Under the pieces are notes generated by a model. The model saw only the letters and a program-made list of their open reading frames with translations, did no database searches and was not told the DNA's origin. The position numbers and the translations under genes were made by a program. Positions 28,353 through 36,819 of a DNA stretch of 64,000 nt are shown here, in pieces (the stretch's first letter is position 1; each line of letters begins with the position of its first letter). Source of the stretch: PALSA-1004 sp963804885 (GTDB lineage Bacteria; Pseudomonadota; Gammaproteobacteria; Burkholderiales; SG8-41); assembly GCA_963804885.1 (NCBI GenBank), contig CAWDSF010000004.1, positions 310,001 through 374,000 of the forward strand, written 5' to 3'.

Positions 28353-30080
28353 TCACTCGTTAAGCCGTGCCAGCATTGCGCGCATCCGGTCGGGATCTTC
28401 GGCGCGCAGCATCCTGCTCACCTGCGGCACGATATCGCGCAGCTTCGACTTCAGCACGCATTGCTTGACCTCGAGCAGGCGCGCCGGATGCATCGAGAGC
28501 TGGCGCAGCCCGAACCCGAGCAAGAGGCGCGTGAGCTGCACGTCGCCGGCCATTTCACCGCACAACGCGATCGGTTTGCCAGCCTTGTTGCACGTCTTGA
28601 TGATGTGCGCGACCAGATTCAGCACCGCCGGGTGCAAAGGGTCGTAGAGGTGCGAGACGGTGTCGTCGGTGCGGTCAATTGCGAGCGTGTATTGAATCAG
28701 GTCGTTGGTGCCGATCGACAGGAAATCGAGCTTGTTGATGAAAGTATTGATGGCGAGCGCGGCCGCCGGGATTTCGATCATGCCGCCGACTTCGACCGTG
28801 CGGTCGAACGGAATGAACCGGTCTTCGAGAATTTTCTTCGCCTGCGCGACGTGGACCAGCGTTTGCGCGATTTCCGGCGCGCTCATCAGCATCGGAATCA
28901 GTATTTTCAGCTTGCCGTAATGCGACGCGCGCAGCATCGCGCGCAGCTGCACGAGGAACATCTGCGGCTCGGTCAGCGACAGCCGGATCGCGCGCAGGCC
29001 CAGCGCCGGGTTGGTGCCCGTCGAAACCGCGCCGTTGATTTGCTTGTCCGCGCCGAGGTCGTAGGTGCGGATAGTGACCGGCAGCCCGTCCATTTCGCGC
29101 ACGACCCGCCGATACGCTTCGAATTGCTCGTCCTCGTCCGGCAGGTTATCGCGGTTCAGAAACAGGAACTCGGTGCGGAAGAGCCCGATGCCCGTCGCGC
29201 CGTTCTCGCGCGCGCCCGCGATGTCATCCGGCAGCTCGATGTTGGCGTGCAGTTCGACCTCGACCTCGTCGAGCGTGGTCGCGCGGGTGTCGCGCAGCCG
29301 CTTCAACTTTCGCCGCTCGAGCTCCCACTGGTGCTGGCGAAGCTTGTACTCGGCGAGTGCCTGCGGGTCCGGATCGACGATGATCACGCCCTGCGTGCCG
29401 TCGACAATCAGAAGCTCGTTTTCGCGGATCAGCTGGCGTGCGTGGTGCAGTGCCACGATCGATGGAATATTGAGGCTGCGCGCCACGATCGCGGTGTGCG
29501 ACGTGGTGCCGCCCAGATCGGTGATGAAGCTCGCGAACTGGTGCTGCTTGAACTGAATCACATCCGCCGGCGACAGGTCGTGCGCGACCATGATGAGATT
29601 CTGCTCGTCGCCGGCGTGCGCGGGCGGTGCATAACCGGGCTGGCCGAACAGCACCTTCATCAGGCGCTCGACGACCTGGATCACGTCGGCCTTGCGCTCG
29701 CGCAGATAGCCGTCTTCGATCTGGTCGAACTGATCGAGCAGCGCGTCCATCTGCACCTTGAGCGCCCATTCGGCGTTGCACTGCTCGGTCTCGATGATCT
29801 CGCGCGGCGTTTTCGAGAGCGTCGCATCGTTGAGGATCATCAGGTGCAGGTTCAGGAACGCGTCGAATTCCTGGGGTGCGTTGGTCGGAATCTGGGTGCG
29901 CAGCTCCTCGAGTTCGGCGCGCACCGTCGCGAGCGCCGTGTCGAAACGCGCCACTTCCTCGCCGACCTGGTGCGCGGGCACCGCGTAATGCGCGACTTCG
30001 AGCCTGGCATGCGACACCAGATGCGCGTGTCCGATGGCGATCCCGCCGGACACCGGAATGCCGTGCATGGTAAAGCTCAT
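28353..30080 (-). CDS. ptsI: Phosphoenolpyruvate-protein phosphotransferase (Enzyme I)
   Basis: 575 residues. The N-terminal domain has the phospho-accepting His in GGTTSHTAIVARSLNIPSIV (~res. 191). The C-terminal PEP barrel has GIGLFRTEFLFLNRD, DLGADKQINGAV, LSIGTNDLIQYTLAIDR and the active Cys region PIALCGEMAGD. It takes phosphate from PEP and gives it to HPr. The 5' gap to ptsH carries a heptamer-repeat element (30082-30168). Confidence 0.97.
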   Translation of the reverse strand: MSFTMHGIPVSGGIAIGHAHLVSHARLEVAHYAVPAHQVGEEVARFDTALATVRAELEELRTQIPTNAPQEFDAFLNLHLMILNDATLSKTPREIIETEQCNAEWALKVQMDALLDQFDQIEDGYLRERKADVIQVVERLMKVLFGQPGYAPPAHAGDEQNLIMVAHDLSPADVIQFKQHQFASFITDLGGTTSHTAIVARSLNIPSIVALHHARQLIRENELLIVDGTQGVIIVDPDPQALAEYKLRQHQWELERRKLKRLRDTRATTLDEVEVELHANIELPDDIAGARENGATGIGLFRTEFLFLNRDNLPDEDEQFEAYRRVVREMDGLPVTIRTYDLGADKQINGAVSTGTNPALGLRAIRLSLTEPQMFLVQLRAMLRASHYGKLKILIPMLMSAPEIAQTLVHVAQAKKILEDRFIPFDRTVEVGGMIEIPAAALAINTFINKLDFLSIGTNDLIQYTLAIDRTDDTVSHLYDPLHPAVLNLVAHIIKTCNKAGKPIALCGEMAGDVQLTRLLLGFGLRQLSMHPARLLEVKQCVLKSKLRDIVPQVSRMLRAEDPDRMRAMLARLNE

Positions 30081-30081
30081 G

Positions 30082-30168
30082 ATGAATCGAGGATTGAGGA
30101 TCGAGGATTGAGGATGCAGGGTTTTGTCATGCTTGACTCAATCCTGAATCCTCGATCCTCAATCCTGT
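30082..30168. repeat. Heptamer-array inverted element between ptsH and ptsI
   Basis: Four tandem 7-bp units GAGGATY fill about 30089-30116 (GAGGATT, GAGGATC, GAGGATT, GAGGATG). An inverted array of the same heptamer (with AATCCTC, CGATCCT and CAATCCT units) fills 30141-30167. The arms share a perfect 20-bp inverse complement (30090-30109 with 30147-30166) and are separated by 37 bp. The element fills nearly the entire intergenic gap and could fold into a long hairpin in the ptsH-ptsI transcript. Confidence 0.85.
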
Positions 30169-30169
30169 T

Positions 30170-30439
30170 TCACTCGCCTTCTCCGAAACAGTCCGCGATC
30201 AGGCCGGTGAGCGCCGCCATCGCGGCTTCCTCGTCGGGCCCGTCGGTCTCGATGTTAATGGTCGTGCCTTTGGCGGCGGCCAGCATCATCACGCCCATGA
30301 TGCTTTTGGCGTTGACTTTTTTGCCGTTGCGCGCGACCGATATGTTGCTCGCGAACTGCCCCGCGAGCTGCGTCAGCTTGGCCGACGCGCGTGCGTGCAG
30401 GCCGAGCTTGTTGATGATTTCAGCTTCCCGTTGCAGCAT
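30170..30439 (-). CDS. ptsH: Phosphocarrier protein HPr
   Basis: 89 residues. The phosphorylated His is in LGLHARASAKL (His15-type), and the regulatory Ser region is AKSIMGVMML (Ser46-type), present in full. It relays phosphate from EI to EIIA. Its start overlaps the EIIA gene by 20 bp. Confidence 0.97.
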   Translation of the reverse strand: MLQREAEIINKLGLHARASAKLTQLAGQFASNISVARNGKKVNAKSIMGVMMLAAAKGTTINIETDGPDEEAAMAALTGLIADCFGEGE

Positions 30440-30836
30440 TGTGCAGTTTGAAAATGGGCACGCGGATTACACCTTCGCAGCCGCCGCTGATCGCCTTGGT
30501 CACTATGGTCTGCAGGTCGCGATCGCGGTAGGTGAGCACGCGGATCAGCATCGGCAGGCTCACGCCGGCCACCGCTTCGATCTTGCCGGGCGCCACTAGC
30601 TTGGACGCGAGGTTGCTGGGCGTGCCGCCGTACATGTCCGACAGGATGAGCACGCCCGCGCCGTCATCGAGCTCTTTGGTCAGCGCGCGCGCCTGCGGCA
30701 GCAGCAAGGCGGGATCGTCCTGGGCGGTCACGCCGAGCTGCTTTAGCCGCGGCGGCCGCTTGTTCAGCACGTGGCTCGCGCAATGAATCAGGCTTTCGCC
30801 GAGCGTGCCGTGAGTGAGGATCAATATACCTATCAT
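30420..30836 (-). CDS. PTS system mannose-family EIIA component
   Basis: 138 residues. The phospho-His is in GILILTHGTLGESLIHCA (~res. 10), and GVLILSDMYGGTPSNLASKLV is the family signature. No sugar-specific EIIB, EIIC or EIID gene is next to it, so with HPr and EI it probably forms a regulatory PTS rather than a sugar importer, as in other betaproteobacteria. Confidence 0.93.
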   Translation of the reverse strand: MIGILILTHGTLGESLIHCASHVLNKRPPRLKQLGVTAQDDPALLLPQARALTKELDDGAGVLILSDMYGGTPSNLASKLVAPGKIEAVAGVSLPMLIRVLTYRDRDLQTIVTKAISGGCEGVIRVPIFKLHNAATGS

Positions 30837-30915
30837 GCGATTAAGAAAGAGTGGCCGGGACAGGCGAAATTATACTACTCCGGCCTCGCGCACCGGCGGC
30901 GCGAGGGCCTGGCGC

Positions 30916-31860
30916 TCAATGCTCGACCGCGCGCTCCAGTGCATCCAGCATCATGCCGGCGACATTGAAACCGGTCTGCTCGGTAATTTCCTGAAAACAG
31001 GTCGGGCTCGTCACGTTGACTTCGGTCAGGTAGTCGCCGATCACGTCGAGCCCCACCAGCAATAGGCCCTGCGCAAACAATAGCGGCGCCAGCGTCTCGG
31101 CGATTTCGCGATCGCGCGCGGTCAGCTCACGCGCCACGCCGGTGCCGCCGGCGGCGAGATTGCCGCGGGTTTCACCGGCTTTCGGTATGCGCGCGAGCAC
31201 GAACGGCACCGGTTTGCCGCCAATCAGCAGCACGCGCTTGTCGCCGTCGACGATCGCGGGAATATAGCGTTGCGCCATGATGGTGCGCCGCCCGTAATGC
31301 GTGACGGTCTCGACGATAACGTTCAGATTGGGGTCTTTCGCGTGCACGCGGAACACCGACGTGCCGCCCATGCCGTCGAGCGGCTTCAGAATGATATCGT
31401 CGTGGGCGACGAGGAACTCGTGGATCAGGTGCGCATGGCGCGTGACCAGCGTCGGTGCGGTGAACTGCGGAAAGCGCGCAATGGTCAGCTTTTCGTTGCA
31501 GTCGCGGATGGCGCGCGGATTGTTGAAAATGCGCGCGCCCTGCTCCTGCGCGAGTTCGAGCAGATAGGTGCTGTATACGTACTCCATGTCGAACGGCGGG
31601 TCTTTGCGCATCACGACCGCGTCGAAGTCCTTCAATGCGATGACCTCGGTTGCATCGGTGCGGTACCACGCATGCGGATCGCCGGTCAGGTGCAGTCGCT
31701 GGGCGTGACCCGTGACGACGCCCGAAGTCCACACCACATCCTCCTGCTGCATCGTGTAAAGGTCGTGCTGGCGCGCCGCCGCCTCGCGCATCATCGCGAA
31801 GGTTGAATCCTTGTAGATCTTGAAGTCGTCGAGCGGATCGACGATGAACGCGAGCTTCAT
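30916..31860 (-). CDS. gshB: Glutathione synthetase
   Basis: 314 residues, ATP-grasp fold. N-terminal KLAFIVDPLDDFKIYKDSTFAMM is typical, with DIILKPLDGMGGTSVFRV (ATP loop), GDKRVLLIGGKPVPFVLARIP and VNVTSPTCFQEI near the C-terminus. It joins glycine to gamma-glutamylcysteine. gshA lies directly upstream on the same strand (18-bp gap). Confidence 0.97.
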   Translation of the reverse strand: MKLAFIVDPLDDFKIYKDSTFAMMREAAARQHDLYTMQQEDVVWTSGVVTGHAQRLHLTGDPHAWYRTDATEVIALKDFDAVVMRKDPPFDMEYVYSTYLLELAQEQGARIFNNPRAIRDCNEKLTIARFPQFTAPTLVTRHAHLIHEFLVAHDDIILKPLDGMGGTSVFRVHAKDPNLNVIVETVTHYGRRTIMAQRYIPAIVDGDKRVLLIGGKPVPFVLARIPKAGETRGNLAAGGTGVARELTARDREIAETLAPLLFAQGLLLVGLDVIGDYLTEVNVTSPTCFQEITEQTGFNVAGMMLDALERAVEH

Positions 31861-31878
31861 GCGGGCGCAGCGCGCACT

Positions 31879-33200
31879 TCAGCCTTCGACCGCGCGCGGG
31901 GGAGCCATTTCGCGCGCCGCGTACGCCTGCTCGGTCTGCTCGAGCTCGAGCGCGGCGGCGACGAGCGCTAGACGCGCGATCACGCCGTACGCGTAGAAGC
32001 GATTCGGCGGGCAGTCGGGATCGTCGAGGTCGGGCGAGTAGCACGGCTTCTCGAACGCGAGCGGGACAAACTGCATGCCCGGCGCATTCAGGTTCTGGTC
32101 GTGGCCGCGGCTCGCGTGCACGCGATAGAAGCCGCCGACGACGAAGTGATCGATCATGTAGACGACCGGTTCGGCGACTGCGCCGTTGACCTCCTCGAAG
32201 CTGTAGACACCTTCCTGCACGAGCACTTCGTGCACTTCGCAGGCCTTCCTTGACCACCGCCATCTTGTTGCGCTGCTTGCGGTTGAGCCCGCGCACTTCG
32301 GCCGGATCTTTGACCGTCATGATGCCCATGCCGTAGGTGCCGGCATCGGCTTTGACGATCACGAACGGCTCCTGCTTGATCCCGTATTCGGCGTACTTGG
32401 CGCGGATATCCGTGAGAATTTCCGACACGTACCCTTCGAGGCATTCCTCGCCCTTGCGCTCGTGAAAATTGATCTTGCCGCATTTCTCGAAATACGGGTT
32501 GATCATCCACGGGTCGATGCCCAGGACCTGCGCGAACTCGGTGGCGACGTCGTTGTAGACGGCGAAATGGTTCGATTTGCGGCGCATGTACCAGCCCGCA
32601 TGCAGCGGCGGCAGCACGATCTGCTCGAGATTTTTCAGGATCGTCGGGCAGGCCCGCCGACAGGTCGTTGTTGAGCAGGATGGCGCAGGGATCGAAGCCG
32701 TCGATCGACAGGCGGTTGCCGTTGCGCTCGATCGGTTCGAGCGTCAGCTTGCTGCCGTCGGGGAGCACGATGTCGGCCGGCGCGGTGACTTCGGGCAGCA
32801 GCGTGCCGATGCGCACGATCAGGCCGGCGTGGCGCAGGATGGTTTGCAGCGCCGCGACGTTCTGCAGATAAAACGTGTTGCGCGTGTGGTTCTCGGGTAT
32901 CAGCAGCACGCCGCGCGCGTCCGGGCAGATTTTTTCGATCGCCGCCATCGTCGCCTGCACGCATAGCGCATTGAATTCCGGATTCAGGTTGTTGAATCCG
33001 CCCGGATAGAGGTTGGTGTCGACCGGCGCCAGCTTGAAGCCGCTGTTGCGCAAATCGACCGACGCGTAGAACGGCGTCGTGTGCTCCTGCCACTGGTTGC
33101 GAAACCAGTGCTCGATGTCGGGCATGCTCGTCAGTATGCTGCGCTCGAGATCGAGCAACGGTCCGGTCAGGGCCGTGGTCAGGTGCGGAACAGTGGTCAT
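31879..33200 (-). CDS. gshA: Glutamate-cysteine ligase, betaproteobacterial type (two frameshifts)
   Basis: About 440 residues in three frames, of the Thiobacillus ferrooxidans-type ligase family that pairs with gshB in betaproteobacteria. Segments in order: VPHLTTALTGPLLDLERSIL, SVDLRNSGFKLAPVDTNLYP, HTRNTFYLQNVAALQTIL; then HAGWYMRRKSNHFAVYNDV and VKADAGTYGMGIMTVKD; then EVLVQEGVYSFEEVNGAVAE and the C-terminal half. Breaks lie at ~32646 (extra C in CTGCCCGACG) and ~32242. ATG 33200 gives the natural start. Loss of glutathione synthesis is unlikely with gshB intact, so sequence error is favoured. Confidence 0.92.
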
Positions 33201-33313
33201 GTCAGCTCGCAGCAGTGCCGGGCGGCTATTGTAACAAACCGGCCTGTCGCGGCGCGCCCTCCCAGGGTCCGTGTAACGGGCGCAGGCAACGGCGTGCTGC
33301 AGCGCGGTCAGGC

Positions 33314-33342
33314 AAAAAAATGGGCGCCCGCAGGCGCCCATT
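33314..33342 (-). terminator. Intrinsic terminator of the torF-glnK-amtB operon
   Basis: On the minus strand a GC-rich stem (ATGGGCGCC with GGCGCCCAT, 4-base loop) is followed by seven T, about 20 bp after the amtB stop. Confidence 0.9.
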
Positions 33343-33361
33343 GATTTCACCGACTTGCTAT

Positions 33362-34861
33362 TTACATGTGATACGCAGACTCGCCGTGCTCGTTGATGTC
33401 CAGGCCTTCGCGCTCGACTTCTTCGGTGGCGCGCAGGCCGACAATGATGTCCGCAATCTTGAAGGCAATGAATGCCACGACCGCCGTCCAGATCACGGTC
33501 ACGCCGACAGCTTTCGCCTGGATCAACAACTGATCCATGATCGGATTGGAACCGACCTTCGCGGTGACCCAGTCGGTGACCAGGCCCGGTCCGCCGAGTT
33601 CCTGCGAATTGAACACGCCCGTGGCGAGCGCGCCGAAGATACCGCCCAACGCGTGCACGCCGAACACGTCCAGCGCATCGTCCGCACCCAGCATCTTCTT
33701 CAGGCCGTTGACGCCCCACAGGCACAGCGGGCCGACGATCAGGCCGATTGCGAATGCACCCGGAATGCCGACGTTGCCGGCGGCGGGCGTGATGGCGACG
33801 AGCCCTGCCACCGCGCCGGACGCAGCACCCAGCATCGACGGCTTACCTTTGAACATCCACTCGGCAAACATCCATGACAGCACGGCGCAGGCAGTGGCCA
33901 GGAACGTGTTCATGAAGGCGAGTGCGGCGGAGCCGTTCGCTTCGAGCGCGGAGCCCGCGTTGAAGCCGAACCAGCCGAACCACAGCATCGCAGCGCCGAT
34001 CATGGTCATCGTCAGGTTGTGCGGCGACATCGCTTCTTTGCCGTAGCCGATGCGCTTGCCGACCATGTAAGCGCCGACCAAACCGGCGACGCCGGCGTTG
34101 ATGTGGACCACCGTGCCGCCCGCGAAGTCGAGCGCGCCCCATTGCCAGATCAGGCCGGCTTTGTTGTTCAGCTCATCGACCAGCTTCGGATCGGTGTAGG
34201 CATCCGGTCCCATCCAGAACCAGACCATGTGGGCCATCGGCGCGTAGGCGAACGTGAACCACAGCACCATGAAAATCAGCACGGCGGAGAATTTCATCCG
34301 TTCCGCGACCGCGCCCAGGATCAGGCAGCATGTGATGGCGGCGAACGTTGCCTGGAATGCGACGAACACCAGCTCGTACATCGGCGTGGCCTTGCTGAAC
34401 GTTGCGCCCATCGCGAACTCGCCCTTCATCGAGTCGAACGTGCCTTTCAGGAACAGCCGGTCGAATCCGCCGAAAAATGCGTTGCCTTCCGTGAAGGCGA
34501 GGCTGTATCCGTATACGCACCAGATTACGACGATCAGGGAAAACGTGACGAACACCTGCATCAGCATCGAAAGCATGTTCTTGCTGCGCACGAGACCGCC
34601 ATAAAACAGCGCGAGCGCAGGCACGCTCATCAGCAGCACGAGCGCGGTCGACGTCAGCATCCACGCGGTGTCGCCCTTGTTGGGCGTCGGTGCGGGCGCG
34701 GCGGTTGCCGCAGCCGGCGCGGGCGCTGTAGTAGCCGCCGCCGGGGTCGCCGCTGCAGGCGCTTCGGCGGCAGGCGCGTCCGCCGCCAGCGCCAAAACGG
34801 GCAGCGCGGTGCCGAAACAGAAGGCGCCGGCGAGCGCGAGTACAGATAAGAAACGTTTCAT
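33362..34861 (-). CDS. amtB: Ammonium transporter Amt
   Basis: 499 residues. A signal peptide (LSVLALAGAFCFGTALPVLALA) and an Ala/Pro-rich periplasmic lead precede 11 membrane helices. Family motifs include DTAWMLTSTALVLLMSVPALALFYGG, LDFAGGTVVHINAGVAGLVG and FGVHALGGIFGALATGVF, with the pore histidines in the VHINAG and GVHALGG motifs. The C-terminal tail contacts PII. glnK is 14 bp upstream, so uptake is gated by PII. Confidence 0.97.
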   Translation of the reverse strand: MKRFLSVLALAGAFCFGTALPVLALAADAPAAEAPAAATPAAATTAPAPAAATAAPAPTPNKGDTAWMLTSTALVLLMSVPALALFYGGLVRSKNMLSMLMQVFVTFSLIVVIWCVYGYSLAFTEGNAFFGGFDRLFLKGTFDSMKGEFAMGATFSKATPMYELVFVAFQATFAAITCCLILGAVAERMKFSAVLIFMVLWFTFAYAPMAHMVWFWMGPDAYTDPKLVDELNNKAGLIWQWGALDFAGGTVVHINAGVAGLVGAYMVGKRIGYGKEAMSPHNLTMTMIGAAMLWFGWFGFNAGSALEANGSAALAFMNTFLATACAVLSWMFAEWMFKGKPSMLGAASGAVAGLVAITPAAGNVGIPGAFAIGLIVGPLCLWGVNGLKKMLGADDALDVFGVHALGGIFGALATGVFNSQELGGPGLVTDWVTAKVGSNPIMDQLLIQAKAVGVTVIWTAVVAFIAFKIADIIVGLRATEEVEREGLDINEHGESAYHM

Positions 34862-34875
34862 TTTTTGGTTCCCCC

Positions 34876-35214
34876 TTATAGCGCGTCCGCGCCGGTCTCG
34901 CCGGTGCGTATGCGGTAAACCTGTTCAAGTTCGAACACGAAAATTTTGCCGTCGCCGATCTTGCCGGTATTGGCGGATTTTTCGATTGCCTCGACCACCT
35001 GGTCGAGCATCTCGCTCTTGATCGCGGCTTCGATTTTCACTTTAGGCAGGAAATCCACCACGTATTCGGCGCCGCGATAGAGTTCGGTGTGACCTTTTTG
35101 CCGGCCAAAGCCTTTGACCTCAGTGACGGTGATGCCCTGGACGCCGATCGCGGACAGTGCCTCCCTCACTTCGTCAAGCTTGAACGGCTTGATGATTGCT
35201 GTGACTAGTTTCAT
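34876..35214 (-). CDS. glnK: Nitrogen regulatory protein PII (GlnK type)
   Basis: 112 residues. MKLVTAIIKPFKLDEVREAL at the N-terminus; the T-loop is ELYRGAEYVVDFLPKVK with the uridylylated Tyr in YRGAEY; the B-loop is KIGDGKIFVFELEQVYRIRTGE. Linked to amtB, so named GlnK rather than GlnB. Confidence 0.95.
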   Translation of the reverse strand: MKLVTAIIKPFKLDEVREALSAIGVQGITVTEVKGFGRQKGHTELYRGAEYVVDFLPKVKIEAAIKSEMLDQVVEAIEKSANTGKIGDGKIFVFELEQVYRIRTGETGADAL

Positions 35215-35264
35215 GGTGGTTCCCCAGAAAGGGGGCGGGCAATGCCCGCCCCGCGTTGCAGTGC

Positions 35265-36140
35265 TTAGAAAGTTTTTTGCAGAAAGACCACGCCGGTGCC
35301 GTCCGAAATGGCTTTCGGATAAGGGCCGGCCGGCGCATCGCCGCGGCCGTTATAGCCGAGCCCGTTGGCGCTGCTGGTATTCGTGTAATAGGCGCCCACT
35401 GTCACGGCATTAAGAACCTTCGACAGCTTGCCCAGGTCGTAGGTAACGCCGAGCTTGTAGTCGTCGTAGGTGTAAATGCTGTCGTTCGAGCCGAGCGCTG
35501 CGGTGCGGTAGTCGGTGCCGTCGTACTTCTGCCGGCCGTAGTGCCCGATCAGCGTCAAACCTGTTTCGCCGACCGGATAGGCTGCCGACAGATCCAGGTA
35601 GTAGGTGCCTTGCGCGTCAAGTACGGCAAACGCCTTGTTGCTAACCACGTACGAAGCCTTGAACGTGAGCCACTTCCAGCCCAGCGCGCCATAAACTTCC
35701 GAAGTGTCGCCCTTGGCGCCGTTTGCCAGCGTATTGACGTTACCCGGGTAGAAGTACTGGAGGAAGCCAACGTCCCACGTGAAATCCGACTTTCCAAAAT
35801 TCCCTTTGACGCCGACGTACAGGTCGCTCTCGAGGCTCGAGCTCGTGTACTGGCCGCCGTCGGTGAGCCACGAAATGTTGGAATTCCACGAGCCGACGTA
35901 GACGGCGGCAGGTCCGAAATTGTAGGCGTAATCGAAACCGCCTTGGATCGCCGGGCGGGCGTTGGTCTGGCTCAGCCCGCGAAATATGTATTGGCTGAAG
36001 AGGCCGACGTTGGCGGTAAACGTGTGCGGTGAAGCTTCTTCCGCAGCAGGCGCAGGCGTCGGCGCGGCCTGCGCAAACGCAAAGCCCGGAAGCGCGAGAG
36101 CTGCAGCAAACGCGCCGGCTTTGAGTGCTTTCTTGAGCAT
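35265..36140 (-). CDS. TorF-family putative porin (Gcw_chp type)
   Basis: About 291 residues: signal peptide (LKKALKAGAFAAALALPGFAFAQ), then an outer-membrane barrel with the family pattern NVGLFSQYIFRGLSQTNARPAIQGGFDYAY and a terminal Phe (GVVFLQKTF). ATG 36140 is preferred to 36155 because an AGGGAT ribosome site lies before it. Genes of this family sit before glnK-amtB in many betaproteobacteria; a role in nitrogen compound entry is inferred. Confidence 0.85.
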   Translation of the reverse strand: MLKKALKAGAFAAALALPGFAFAQAAPTPAPAAEEASPHTFTANVGLFSQYIFRGLSQTNARPAIQGGFDYAYNFGPAAVYVGSWNSNISWLTDGGQYTSSSLESDLYVGVKGNFGKSDFTWDVGFLQYFYPGNVNTLANGAKGDTSEVYGALGWKWLTFKASYVVSNKAFAVLDAQGTYYLDLSAAYPVGETGLTLIGHYGRQKYDGTDYRTAALGSNDSIYTYDDYKLGVTYDLGKLSKVLNAVTVGAYYTNTSSANGLGYNGRGDAPAGPYPKAISDGTGVVFLQKTF

Positions 36141-36190
36141 GATGATCCCTTTCATTTGTTAACAAATTGTAGTGTTACCGGACGCCTCTC

Positions 36191-36206
36191 AGCAGGTATC
36201 GTGCCA
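36191..36206 (-). promoter_or_regulatory. Sigma-54 (-24/-12) promoter of torF-glnK-amtB
   Basis: The minus strand reads TGGCACGATACCTGCT, matching the sigma-54 consensus TGGCACG-N4-TTGCT in all positions but one, with the GG and GC pairs correctly spaced. It lies 50 bp before the porin start. Confidence 0.87.
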
Positions 36207-36300
36207 ATCATTAAGCAATTGAATAATAGACAAAAACTAGCTAGGTGGCGGTAGGGCGAAAGGCGTTTCCCGCACTGAGTTGAGGCGTGGCCATAATTCG

Positions 36301-36317
36301 CGCACCAGTGTGGTGCA
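36301..36317. promoter_or_regulatory. NtrC binding site
   Basis: CGCACC-AGTGT-GGTGCA matches the NtrC consensus TGCACC-N5-GGTGCA in 11 of 12 fixed positions. It is about 95 bp upstream of the sigma-54 promoter, the usual enhancer position for nitrogen-starvation control of glnK-amtB. Confidence 0.85.
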
Positions 36318-36432
36318 GGCCTCTTTTGAGGCGGCTTTCCCCGTTGCTCAGCGCGCGGCATGGCGAAGGTGCTTTGCGCGCTTGGCGAGCCGTTAATCTA
36401 GAATCGATAAAACATTTTTCAGGAGCAGCCGC

Positions 36433-36666
36433 ATGCTGAACCAATCACTCATCGACGAACTCAACGCCAAAGTCCGGGAATTGCTCGCGAAGACGCCCGC
36501 GCGCGATCTCGAAACCAATATGCGCGCCATGCTGGCTTCCACCTTTGCGCGGCTCGATCTGGTCACGCGCCACGAGTTCGATATCCAGACCGAGGTGTTG
36601 GCGCGCACGCGCGAGAAGCTGGTGGAACTCGAAGCAAAGCTCGCCGCACTCGAGAAAAAAGCCTGA
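36433..36666 (+). CDS. ubiK: Ubiquinone biosynthesis accessory factor UbiK (BMFP family)
   Basis: 77 residues. An amphipathic N-terminal helix (SLIDELNAKVRELLAKTP) and a C-terminal coiled-coil (QTEVLARTREKLVELEAKLAALEKK) match the YqiC/BMFP family. It helps the aerobic Ubi complex with UbiJ. An AGGAG ribosome site precedes the start. Confidence 0.92.
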   Translation: MLNQSLIDELNAKVRELLAKTPARDLETNMRAMLASTFARLDLVTRHEFDIQTEVLARTREKLVELEAKLAALEKKA

Positions 36667-36819
36667 GTCCCGACGACGCACGGCGTTCGCAATTGCGCAT
36701 AAGTGAGCGCATGCTCGCGGCGCAACGCTGCTATGACCTAAGGCCTAGTTACGGCCGACGGCGCTCAAGCGTTATCCGGTTATCCCAACTGCAAACCCGG
36801 GTGTCGCGCCGGGCGCCAA

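Noticed and set aside
30082..30168. CRISPR array at the ptsH-ptsI repeat
   Set aside because: The units are 7 bp, tandem without spacers, and inverted about a centre; no cas genes are in the window.
28248..30599. Very long plus-strand open frame (783 codons) opposite ptsI and ptsH
   Set aside because: It is the antisense shadow of two clear genes, Arg/His/Asp-rich without domain patterns, as GC-rich third positions often produce.
36667..36819. tRNA gene between ubiK and comM
   Set aside because: No cloverleaf or TTCGANTC-type T-loop could be found there or elsewhere in the window.
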